A stretch of 64,000 nt of DNA from contig JAMPIQ010000001.1 of assembly GCA_024699855.1 (NCBI GenBank), positions 4,464,001 through 4,528,000 of the forward strand, given 5' to 3'. The notes beneath the pieces are model-generated. The model did not search any database. It worked only from the letters and a program-made list of their open reading frames with translations, and was not told the origin of the DNA. How positions within the stretch are numbered: position 1 is the stretch's first letter; the number at the start of each line of letters is the position of its first letter. The translations under genes were made by a program, and so were the position numbers. Shown piece after piece: positions 50,187 to 59,969 of the stretch. The DNA comes from Aphelenchoides besseyi (Eukaryota > Nematoda > Chromadorea > Rhabditida > Aphelenchoididae).

Positions 50187-50192
50187 AATAAA
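50187..50192 (+). terminator. Polyadenylation signal of CK1 alpha
   Basis: AATAAA 122 nt downstream of the stop codon. Confidence 0.6.
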
Positions 50193-50269
50193 CGTTTCGT
50201 TAATCCCGTGGCTGATCATTTGATTGTAAAAACACCTACGAACTTTTGAATTGAGGTTCAAATTCATAA

Positions 50270-50840
50270 TAGATATTTGATTACAAAAAGATTGAGGCAT
50301 TGAACAACACATCAATCAACGAACAAATGAATGCAATCGTTTATTGAGTTTGTTTACACACTTTATGGTTTGTGAAATTCGAGAACTTGAAAGTGAATTG
50401 AAGTCTAATTGTGATACCAATGATTTGATCTTTCGGCAAATGAACTTAATAAACACAAGATCGTCGAAGTACACGTCTGCAAATTCTTGTTAAGAGTCTT
50501 GAAAATAGAACTTTGTGTGGACGCTGAAGATTGTCGTCGAGAATCAAGACAACTCCAAATGGTTGCATTCCATTCGCTTTCTTCGAAATGCGTGAGCTCG
50601 GTATTGTTGTCGGAACCGTTGAAATCGAAATCGAGCAACTGGAAGTTGACAATCAAATCAATCAACGAGCTTCAGAACTTACAGTCTTTTCGTCTCTGAA
50701 TTGTTTTGTGTTTCTATTGGTGACTTTGTTCAACTTTTTAGTGTCAACTCGTGAATCGCAGTTTCGCCATTTAAACGTGGAAACGAACAAAGCCAAATAT
50801 TGTTCTTTAGCCATCAATTATCGACCTGAAAATTGATGGC
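50270..50840 (+). pseudogene. Highly decayed copy of the NUF2-like coiled-coil gene
   Basis: At 50280-50350 the reading KKIEALN, INEQMNAIVY, stop, VC parallels EKLEALNES, VIEQYF, stop, VC at 33040-33110, including the stop just past the donor. Further on, short coiled-coil-like runs (IRELESELKSN; VEIEIEQLEVDNQINQRASE) appear in different frames. No continuous gene remains. It is much older than the near-identical duplicates at 27.5 kb. Confidence 0.4.
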
Positions 50841-50961
50841 CTGAACTCACGAACTACTGAAGGCGTAAAAAGCGATTGGAAAAATTAAGTTTTCAAATTT
50901 TTTACGGACTTACTTTTTCAAACAAAACAAAGACAAGAGCTACAACGGTACCATTAGTGTT

Positions 50962-51603
50962 TCAACTTGCTGCAGTAAGGAACAGCAATGACACAGAGAA
51001 GGACCAAAACACCAAAGTAAATCCGACCTGCCCACTTAAGGGAAACGTGTTCTTTCTAAAATCTGTTTACGTCTGGAAGGCAATCAGGCAATTCACATTT
51101 CCGATAAATTGCACCACCAACGCCGACAAGAAAACACACACCAGTGCAAACCACTTCGACAACACGAACTCCAAGTCATGCCAAAAAAAGTATCGTATGT
51201 GATCTCGTTAGCAACATTGTTTCCGTAGGAAACTTACACCAATTGTCAAATTTCGACGCATGTCGTTTTTTACGAATGGCAAAATGACGATCGAATTGAT
51301 CTTCTGTTCACCCTCATAACTGGACTACAATAAAATACAAGTTAAGCCCAAATGAACTCCCAATTCCTCTTTCGAAGAAGGAATTGAGAGTTCATTTTGT
51401 CTCACTCTGTACTTCTCGTCACTATGAGCTCGAGAAAAAAATTCCCTGACCAACTTTTCTTCCAGATTCCGAATCTCAAATAAAACTCCGATCTCACAAA
51501 GCTCATTTTTCCGAAAATAACAATCGTGATCACAATTCAACTTACACATTCTTGACACCGGCATCTTCGTCAATGACATTTGAAGTAGTGGGCTCAGCAG
51601 CAG
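50962..51603 (-). CDS. Weak model of a small multi-pass membrane protein
   Basis: Unrecognised. On the minus strand, fragments with protein-like composition occur in series: SAAEPTTSNVIDEDAGVKN, EQKINSIVILPFVKNDMRRN, then hydrophobic stretches WFALVCVFLSALVVQFIGNV and QVGFTLVFWSFSVSLLFLTA before a stop at 50962-50964. Some junctions would need an implausibly short intron near 51060, so this may be a broken gene. Possible two- to four-TM protein; function unknown. Confidence 0.25.
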
Positions 51604-51649
51604 ACACGGTTGGTTGGACATTTCTCAACGTAACTTTTGGATTGCAGAC

Positions 51650-52432
51650 GACAATTCAATTGAACTGTTCAGTCAAAGTGAATGGAAAGCGACTTTTTCA
51701 GAAATTTGCATAAGATCACAACAAACGAACAAAAGTCTTCAGAATAAAATTTAGCATATCGGAACAACAAGACCAAGTAACCATCAGTAAAAGCGAATCT
51801 ATTGATGAGAAGGAAAACGATCCACAACTATAACAGTTGCTAATGACCGGAAGAATGATTGTTGTTTCAACCTTCTCTGCGCTTCTTCGGCTTTTCGATT
51901 TTACTATCTTCTTTGGTTAACTTTTGCATCCGATCGTCATTTCGGTAAAGTTGATTTCTACTAGACACCTATACGTTGTAACTTTTCGAAAATGTTCATT
52001 GACATCACCGTCTTGCTGGTCGTCTATTCGTAGCTCGGTGCGTGCAGTTGATTTTATTAGATGTCAGTGACGTTTTCAATTGCATTGATTATGATTTGCC
52101 GATTGATTGAGACACTGAATGCGGCAGGTTTGTGGGGATTTGCAGTCGGAACGCTAGACAGGGTGGAAAGTGCTTTGCGCGGTCCTATCAATTTAGTCGT
52201 TAGTTGGAAACGAAGCGGAATCGTTTAGAGAATGGCAAACGAGGAAAGCAGCGTTGGGAAACTATTAAAATCGGATTAGTTTCAAAAAAACAATAAACAT
52301 AAGATGTTATTGGTACGACGGGTAGTTGAGTAGAATTGAGTGGTTTGAACTCTGTCAATGTTCATAGATGCGGCCGATGAGTTGATGTTTGTAGATCAAG
52401 TGCGTATCGACCATTAATTTAGTGCGTAAGCG
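51650..52432. other. Intergenic, no gene seen
   Basis: No recognisable coding frame, RNA gene or repeat. It borders the 3' end of the Helitron remnant, so a Helitron 3' terminus (hairpin plus CTRR) would be expected in or near this interval; I could not identify one. Confidence 0.4.
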
Positions 52433-53010
52433 TTAGTCATACTTGTTGATTTCTTCTTCGGGCGACTTGGTAGATTCAATTGTTCCTTCTTCGACGACAA
52501 GATGCTTATGGCCTTCAAAAGGTAGTAAAAGTCCCATCCAGTTTGATACCATAATTGTGCTGCTCGGATCCATCGAAATGCTTTTGCTGTTCCGGCTCAC
52601 TGCAGACTTGACTGAGATCAGAATACCACAAACTCGATGAATCATGTACTAGCTAAACAATTCTAACAACTCGGGATCAGATTCTGGTGGCAATTTAGCG
52701 CTGTAGTATTTGTTGATGTTCTCGGGTTGTAAGAACTTTTGGCCGACTTTCAAACTTAACAAACAGTAAATGTGCGGGAGGCCACGTTTCTGGAACTCGG
52801 TTACACAGACGAAGCATTTGGGTTCGCCGAAAACTTGTTTTTTCACCAGATCATCAATTACCGCTTCAACTTTAAGTGCAAATACACGAGCAACAATGTC
52901 GGGACGATAACTTGCTGTTTGTTTAGCTCCGAGAACTATCGTCTCTTGAATTGTTTCGCCCATATTTATTTGAGAAGCCATTCGACGAGTAACCACTTTT
53001 AAGAAGACGT

Positions 53011-53543
53011 CGTTGAGAACTAAAAAGATAAATGGCAAACAATAACTATGTGAAAACCGTACGAATTTTGGTGTTTTCCGGGACGCCAACCAACTCTTTT
53101 AGTGCACACTCCAAGTACTTGGTCTTGTTGTTTTCGATGGTCGGGAATTTTCCTGAACCTACGATTTCGATTTTGCTGCTCTCATCCAACTTGAGCTGAA
53201 GACACAATCCACGTGCATAAATCGGCGACTTATACGGAATAACAGTGGTCATTTCAACTCGTATAATCTAAATGTTAAAAGATGAGTTGCTACTTTCAAA
53301 TACAATAAGGACTTACTTGGCCGGTGTTTAAATCCATCTTGTCAAACGTTTCGGCCGCTTTAGACCACACGACGCACTCAGCAAATCCCGTATTCAAATG
53401 AAGATCCAATTTGAAGAGCAGCTTTCGTTCAGATTCGGGTCCTTTCGCGCTTTCTGAACATCTCCAATCGTACCGAACAGTTCATCAAAAATTGAGCCCG
53501 CTACAACTCCTGTGAATAGCGACGACGCCGAGATAAGAGACAT
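53011..53543 (-). CDS. RPA-like OB-fold reading frame inside the Helitron remnant
   Basis: From MSLISASSLFTG at 53543, splicing gives KLLFKLDLHLNTGFAECVVW, SKAAETFDKMDLNTGQIIRV, then YARGLCLQLKLDESSKIEIV and LECALKELVGVPENTKI. The pattern (beta strands, GFAECVVWSKAAETF, TGQIIRVEM) resembles a single-stranded-DNA-binding OB fold of the RPA70 type. Introns at ~53272-53318 (GTAAGTCC...TTTAG) and near 53020-53066 (GTACGG...TTTTTAG) keep the frame; the first intron is uncertain. The frame continues into Helitron sequence around 52920. Some Helitrons encode RPA-like proteins, so this may be transposon cargo or a captured host exon. Confidence 0.5.
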
Positions 53544-53929
53544 GATCGAAACAAAAAAGGACACAACCGACTATTGAAAGAAGAAACAATCGAATGAGCA
53601 AAATTTCGATTTCAACGAGCTTTTATACGATCAAAATTTTTCTGTTGCGCAATTGCGTGAGAGAATGAGTTCCCGGCGGTGAGCTTAAAAATCACTTTGC
53701 TGCAGCAATGTGGGCAGAATTTTCATTTGCTGCTAATCAGTAAAATTTGAAAGTAAAACTCTTGCCGGAATAGACACCATAACATTGAAAAGAAGTATTA
53801 GTTGTATTGAAAGTTCTTGATGAATAGAAAAGTTATGCAGCGGCAAAACGTCTTTTCCATTACTTAATGATCGTAGTCTTTTTCCAAACCATTGTATTTC
53901 ATTCGTTTATTGTTATGCGTATCTTTCTC
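53544..53929. other. Spacer inside the Helitron region
   Basis: AT-rich, no readable frame. In intact Helitrons roughly 100 residues of Rep sequence would connect the segments on either side; they are missing here. Confidence 0.4.
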
Positions 53930-54951
53930 ATCAAGCATTTTTGTGCACACAAATTTTTTCACAATCTTTTAAATATTTCGCGATGAACGATGTTCTTAAC
54001 AAAAGAGTTCGAAGAACTTTGTTGATCTTCCGATAGCACGGTTTAATCTTTGGCCAATTGTGCTCAAACTTGCATGCAACTCGTGATAATGCATTGATTT
54101 GAGTTTTGTTTGATTCAACCGAATCCATTGTATGCGATCACTCTCGACTTAAACATAAGAATCGACTACGAATTGTTGAAACAACTTTTTACCGTAATGA
54201 ATTCGACTGTTTGAATATTTGCGAATAGCCAACCAATAACTGTGAAACTCTGCACGTGTCACTCGAGTTTGCTTATTTGGATTTTGTTTTGTCATATCAA
54301 TTGACCATCCGAGCGTGTCTTTTGGAGAAAATAACGGATATAACTAAGAGGTGGCAAACGCACTCAGTAAATTGAGAATTCGCGGTGTTGGTTCATTTTT
54401 CGATTGTACGACTAAGGATATTTCGGGGATATCCTCAGAAGAATCGGCCGTAAAAACGGCCCTAATTTCGTCGACTGTTGGTTCATTGAAGCGATCGGCA
54501 TCGTTACCGGGACGCATTTTGAATGCCATTTTTACGTTCTCAACCGGTGTGCCAGCGTTTCCTTCTTCCTTCATCAAATCGCTCATCATCATGTGTATTT
54601 TAACATGTGGATTGTGTTTTCGAATTAACTTGTCCAGCAGCTCCATTAATTCCTTTTTTGTTCCATTTGTTGTATTCAATCGTCTATCAACTGCTTCTGC
54701 TGGATCGGAGAAAAATAACTGGTCATACTTTCGATCAGCGGGTGCGTTTACGCTTTCATCGATCTCATAGCGAATTCGACGTTGAATCTAGAAACAGCTT
54801 TGCCGCTTTCAACGTTCGAATGCGATCATTTGTTAATCTCGGTCCATACTATTTGCTGAGTTGTATTTTCGAATGTTGTTCAAGAATTTGTTGGATAACG
54901 GATGTTTCCCAGTGAACAGATCATCTAATTCTTGTGGCAATTCAGGTAAGT

Positions 54952-55523
54952 CAGACAATACAATTTTACCGTGATTGCAGCGATCGTTAAACGTTTGTTT
55001 ATTTCCAACTCGTTCTTTTTTGAAATGTAAAGCTCGAAAACTTTGTCGTGATCCTTTGTGATGTGAACTCCAAGAATCGACTCCACTGCCATAATCAGAT
55101 CTCTAAAAGTTGCACTTCGAATTACCAGTTGAATGCTTACGCGGTGCTGTCATTTTCTTGGAGATTTGCAATCTCCTCGGCTGATGATAAAATGTAATCG
55201 ACGGTTTAAAACAAATACGAACCATTTAACTTTCAAATATCATCCACAATTTATCTTCTCTTGAATGATTGGATCGGCAGCGTTGTTGATGACCTTCGGA
55301 TTCTGTTCGACTTCTTCATAAACTTCCATCGGTTCGCCGATTTCGAACACATTCGTTGAACGTCTGGCATTATGTTCCAGCTTTCAACAATCGTTTTCGT
55401 TAACAAAGCTTTGCATTTTGTTTTGCATAATTCTTGTTTCTTTTTTCTGATTTTTTATTGCTCATATTCGTTTTAAAACAGTTATAATAAATAGTTTATC
55501 GTGTTTATCTTTTGAATTATGTA
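54952..55523. other. Region between Helitron remnant and protease gene
   Basis: Minus-strand fragments with protein-like composition (SILGVHITKDHDKVFELYIS; TVDYILSSAEEIANLQEND; VFEIGEPMEVYEEVEQNPKV) are separated by intron-like gaps. They could be the 5' part of the Helitron coding region or a small unrelated gene; I cannot assign them. Confidence 0.3.
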
Positions 55524-56691
55524 ATGCATTTACTTTTCCAGATAATGGTTTTAATTGGCGAAGTTGGATCTCATGCAAAGGTTCCGGTACCAGTGGACGA
55601 AGACAATCATCTTCCTTTAAGAAGATTGTGTCGTTACTTCCGTGATGCCGCTGATCAATTTTTTGAAGTGAATGCGGCGAAGATTCCGGTCAAGTTAGTT
55701 TATATTAATCTTAGCACTTTCATATTTAACAAATTCTAGCTTTGATAAGTCTGATACCATGCTGCTGCCGCCCGACGGTGGATGGGATGGTAAGGAACTT
55801 TACATCGTCAGATCCAGCCATTGTCCGAAGACTCCTGGTGACATGGATCGTCCAATGACGCCTATGGAAATTGAAAGAGCGAACAGTAAGCTATGTCTGA
55901 CTATTTAATGAAACTTCTCGTTTAGGAGTTCCCAAGATCACTAGTCTTTGGGAGAGCCGTGTGTTTCGCATGAACGGTGACAAACTAATTGGCTCAAGTG
56001 TGTTGCTCGATCAGCAGCTTCTTCTGACAGCTGCGCACTTGTCCTTTAAACTTCAACACGATTACTCGATCACAGGAAGCAATAACCGCACTTTCAACGT
56101 GAAGTGCGTCTTCATTTGCAAGAGTTATGACTTCGCCCTCTTCAAATCGGATGATCTTCCAACGGTGGACGTACCTGTCGGCAGTCTGGATCGAGGAGAC
56201 AAGTACTTCATAATGGTAGGTTATTTTTGGAGCTTTGTCGTAGCCGACTAATGCTTTACAAAATATTGGTCTATTAAATACTAAACAACTTTATTTTAGG
56301 GTTATCCCAGTGGCACCGATACTTCCAATCCCGCTATTTCGAAAGGAATAATTGAAGGAGTCATGGACGACAAAATCCATTTGAGTAAGTATTTCTTAAT
56401 TTTTTACTAATAAATTTCTATTTAGTCGGATCGCCGGGGTCGAAGCGCGGCTATTCCGGCGCTCCCGTCCTCAATGTCCGTGGAGATTTGGCAGGATTAT
56501 TGCTGGGTGCCACAACTGAATTGAACGTCAATACGACTATTCAAGAGTGCCTCTATTCGTCAGCTGAACAGAAGTACGCGCGCATCCTACCAATTAGTGT
56601 TGCCGTTGGTCGCTATAATCAAGGTATTTTGAAGTTCAATTTTTAAAACTAAAATCGGAGACGTTTAGGAAATTCGGACAACGAATCCTGA
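55524..56691 (+). CDS. Trypsin-like serine protease, copy 3
   Basis: Chymotrypsin-fold (Trypsin_2-like) peptidase, about 320 residues in five or six exons. The N-terminus MHLLFQIMVLIGEVGSHA could be a signal peptide, though the start is uncertain because TTTTCCAG near 55540 may be an acceptor. Next come a diverged N-terminal region (TMLLPPDGGWDGKELYIV), then PMTPMEIERAN, and the catalytic part: His in LLTAAHLS, Asp in DFALFK, Ser in GYSGAPVLN, all present. Stop 56689-56691 (NSDNES). From about 55849 onward the DNA is near-identical, in inverse orientation, to the protease at 26189-27454. It is followed by a 54-bp stub of acyltransferase exon and then by the nuclear receptor on the same strand. 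Confidence 0.78.
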
Positions 56692-56700
56692 AGCATTCAC

Positions 56701-56754
56701 AAGCTTGATTTCTCCGCTTTTACTACTCTGGAATGTTGGTCGCGGGTATATTTA
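56701..56754 (+). pseudogene. Stub of acyltransferase last exon, copy 3
   Basis: 54 bp encoding ISPLLLLWNVGRGYI and stop, matching the last exon of the gene at 29202-30561 apart from L to V. It sits 10 bp after the protease stop codon, with no upstream acyltransferase exons. Confidence 0.75.
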
Positions 56755-57170
56755 GAATTGTATGACCGTTTTGTGTCAGTTGCCATGGAAATCATAATCG
56801 GGTTTATGAACGAGCGTGTTTGTAGTTACAAACCACGTTCAACTCGTGTTCTTTTATTGATGTCATTTTCTTACTTTTTACAATAAACAACTTAATATAA
56901 TATTCCCAAATAACAACATACTTTAACGAACACTTGGTATCGCGTTTTTAAATGGCTTCACGGCTGCACGACTGCGTAGTTTTTTGTGCTTGGTTTTCAC
57001 GTGCGTTTCAGTCAAGAGCACATGGACCGAAAGCTTAGTCTTTTTGCGTTGCTTCGTAGCGCGTGTCTGAGCAACCATTCGTCATTTTATTTTGTTTTTT
57101 AATTTCTATAATTGCAAACTCGAGTTCACAATACGAAGTTTATATTGTTTTAGCTCACAAGATTCGTGAG

Positions 57171-58861
57171 ATGTCACCTCCACATCAGTCCGTGAGCTCA
57201 ACAACTTCGAATTCGTGCGCAGTTTGTGGTTCTCGACATCACGGCAGGTTATTCTCTTTTTGGATTTAATTAGGTGCTTAATTCAGGACAACACTTCGGT
57301 GTGTTAGCCTGTAGAGCGTGTTCTAGCTTTTGGAGAAGGTGAAGAAAACTCAGAACGTTCAGACTCTCTTGAATTTTACGGGTTTAGATCGCTAGTTGAA
57401 CGTAAAACTTACAAATGCAGAGCCAATGGAATGTGCGATATTGGACGAGAAAGTATGCGGAATTCTTGCAGAGCGTGTAGACTTAAGGTAACTTCGAATT
57501 TGTCTGTTATTCCAATGGCAATCATTTAGAAATGTCGAGAAGCAGGAATGAAAGGTAGAATGCTGGTAAAGCTCTTGATGAAGTCTTGGAATTTAAGGTG
57601 AAGTCCCGTCTGCTCAGATCCATGAACCGCTTGGAGATTTTCCATCGCCAAACAATTCGAGTTTTTCCGGCTTCTCTCCAGAAGTTAGCTAACTATCAAT
57701 AAGCTTTTTGAGTTTATTTTTCAGTATAAATCAACGTCTACAAATGAACTTGAAAAATATCAATTGAATTATCGCAACTTCTGTTCTGCTCAACGGTAAA
57801 ATGAACTTTTCATTTTCTAGCCTTTCGTTTGATTTAGATCGTTGTTTATCGTTGAAAATCCACGAGCAATCTTTTCCACACCGGAGGTCTGTGGTGTTTT
57901 CGAGTGATTTGTAACAATTGGTTGTTTAGTTCAAACCGTTAAAACGATCAGAACATGAGCGTATGGAACGAGGCTCCATTGCACTTTTGCACACGATGCT
58001 TATGGAATGTTCCGAAGCATATCGTAATCTGCCAAAACAAGCCAAAGTAAGTTCAGATTGGAAGTGTTGAACTAAATGATCATTTTAGTTGTTGGTTATT
58101 CGACATTTCTCATTTCAATTCGGATATCTTCATCGCTGCTATTTGACATCTCAAATATTCCCAGAAGTAAAAGACGGACGGATGTGTGTGCATTACGGTC
58201 AGTTCGATGAAATCACATCTATTAATTGGTTGTGGAGTTTCAGGTTATTATATCCATGTTGACAACTTGCCCTATTTTTTTGAAGGTCTGGACACAAGTG
58301 GAGAGCACGAAAAGTATGTCTAACCGTGGGACATTTTAACCGTGAACATTTTAGATTCATTCGCCCATTAATCGAAAAGTCCGTTCATTCAACTGACATC
58401 TTTCGAGAGTTACAAATTCGGGAGATCGAAGTTGTGGCGATGGCTGCGATTACCTTCTACAACGTTTGTAAGAGATGGCTTATGCTACGAGTTGTCAAGT
58501 AATATTCTTAGTGTCTGATTTGGACTTACTAACCAGCGACGTGAAAACAGTGATGGACGCAGCAAACACCGAACTACATCACAACGTTGTCACCACCTAT
58601 GGAATGAGCGGAGCGGGAGCACGTTTGGGTCGAATCTTCAGTCTGATGCACCACATTGCCGTAAGAATTCGTTGGAAGTTGTAAGCCTCCGATTTAGACA
58701 CGAACAACCGAAATGCGTGAGAGTTTGATTGTCGCAAAGATCTTTTTAATGGACCTACAACCGGACGTATGTTCTCGTGTTTGACAGAAAGATGGTTATG
58801 TTTTTAGGTCTGGAGCGATTTGGAACTACCGGAAGACCAGTCGGAAGCTATTATTAGCTAA
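57171..58861 (+). CDS. Nuclear hormone receptor (nematode-type DBD plus ligand-binding domain)
   Basis: Zinc-coordinating DNA-binding transcription factor. Zinc module 1: [12 protein letters not shown], then across an intron [17 protein letters not shown]; module 2: [29 protein letters not shown]. The P-box CRACSS differs from CEGCKG of conserved receptors and is of the type expanded in nematodes. The ligand-binding part (57725-58861) includes [43 protein letters not shown] and ends [20 protein letters not shown]. About ten exons. Intron 57244-57286 must start GC (ACG, then GCAGGT) to keep the DBD in frame; otherwise there is a frame shift. Start at 57171 ([10 protein letters not shown]) follows a TTTTAG acceptor-like site. 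The last three exons recur at 25.5 and 28.6 kb. AATAAA at 58916. Confidence 0.88.
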
Positions 58862-59969
58862 ACTCCACAATCTCACACGTCAAAATTATACTTTTTTACC
58901 AAATGTAAAGAACCAAATAAATCCTATCACTACATCATCGAAGAGCAGTCAAATGAAAGAGTTATGATCAGCAAATTTCGTCAGCAAAGATCATTTTACT
59001 CTGCTGCCCATCAAACGGAAAAAGTTGACGCCGCAGAGAAGCGAGAGAACGAAACAAAGATCGCCAGTTCCTCGCTCTCTCGCCCCCACCGCGACCCACC
59101 AGTTAGTGTGGAAATGGTTAGCACTTGAGTCGGGTCTTTCTTCCACTAAGTCACCTCTGGAGCCCGTGCATCAGCGGACGAGAAAATCTTTCGCCTTTTA
59201 CTAAAGATTTCCGTGCGCGGGCTCGCTTATGAGTTCGACCAATTTTTGGAGGTCTGTCGCTTGCGGCAGACAAACAATTCAAACCAAGCCGATTGTGGCT
59301 CTACGACGTCTTAAACTCAACTGTTAACAGTGTAAAGTAAACGATCCGATACGAGAATGTAAAATTTGTGTTGTCAGTCCAACTTCAAGCTGTCGATCGT
59401 GCAGTTTGTGGACTCCAGATTACGATCAAATGATTCAAAACGGCTTCTAATTGCCAACAATTTCAGTCAGATTACCGTTTATTTCTACGTGCTCTGTAAA
59501 GAAGAATACAATCGAAACTTCAGGAGAATGTTTGCTGACTTTTTGGGATTGGTTCTAAAAATACAACTTAGCGATCTGTGATCGAATAATAGGTTTGGGT
59601 AAACAAGAACTTAGAAAATTTATGCTTAAATTTGCGCTTTTATTAGAGTCGCGACACTGAGGGCCGAGAAAAGAATGATTGCAAGAAGGAAAATGGTTTT
59701 TAAGGTTGGATTCTCGGACTTTAATGTGGGTTGGAAATGACTAATAACAACAAGAATTAGAGTCGATATGAGTTTTCATGAGAACATAGACATTTGGAGG
59801 AGTTCGAGAAGGTTTTGACAATTGCGCATTGGCATTTGGCAATTTATTCGAGTGACCTTTTGCAAATGCTTGTAGATTCTTGTACGCATTGCTTGTCATT
59901 AATTTGCATTTCGCGTCGTGATTTCTTCTTTCAATTCTCATCTTCATTTCAGTTTCTTCATCGGCGCAA
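58862..59969. other. Intergenic, shared 3' flank of the receptor and 5' flank of the Ran-like gene
   Basis: 58862-59512 is the receptor 3' flank that is duplicated at 24837-25487. The rest is unique, with no coding frame I would support. Confidence 0.5.
58916..58921 (+). terminator. Polyadenylation signal of the nuclear receptor
   Basis: AATAAA 55 nt after the receptor stop; retained in the duplicated copies on the other strand. Confidence 0.6.

Larger units (their letters stand above)
52433..54951 (-). mobile_element. Degenerate Helitron: Rep/helicase-like N-terminal region
   Basis: Rolling-circle transposon relic. In minus-strand order: LDDLFTGKHPLSNKFLNNIR (~54935); SDPAEAVDRRLNTT and VKMAFKMRPGNDADRFNEPT then VDEIRAVF (54710-54440); YPLFSPKDTLGWSIDM and VTRAEFHSYWLAIRKYSN; RIHYGKKLFQQFVVDSYV and LNQTQINALSRV (54320-54060); after an interruption, YRPDIVARVFALKVEAVIDD (~52900) and VTEFQKRGLPHIYCLL (~52775), then KLPPESDPELLEL and MIHRVCG. 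These follow the Helitron_like_N order. It is dead as read: the HUH motif expected as H-U-H reads HIY, a TAG splits LELFS from YMIHRVCG at ~52650, frames shift several times, and an OB-fold reading frame lies inside. No helicase domain remains in the window. Confidence 0.85.
55849..59512 (+). repeat. Copy 3 of the duplicated protease/nuclear-receptor segment (most complete copy)
   Basis: Inverted, near-identical counterpart of 24837-27031, plus about 1.56 kb (56937-58499) present only here, which contains most of the nuclear receptor. Likely the ancestral arrangement because the receptor is complete only in this copy. Confidence 0.9.
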
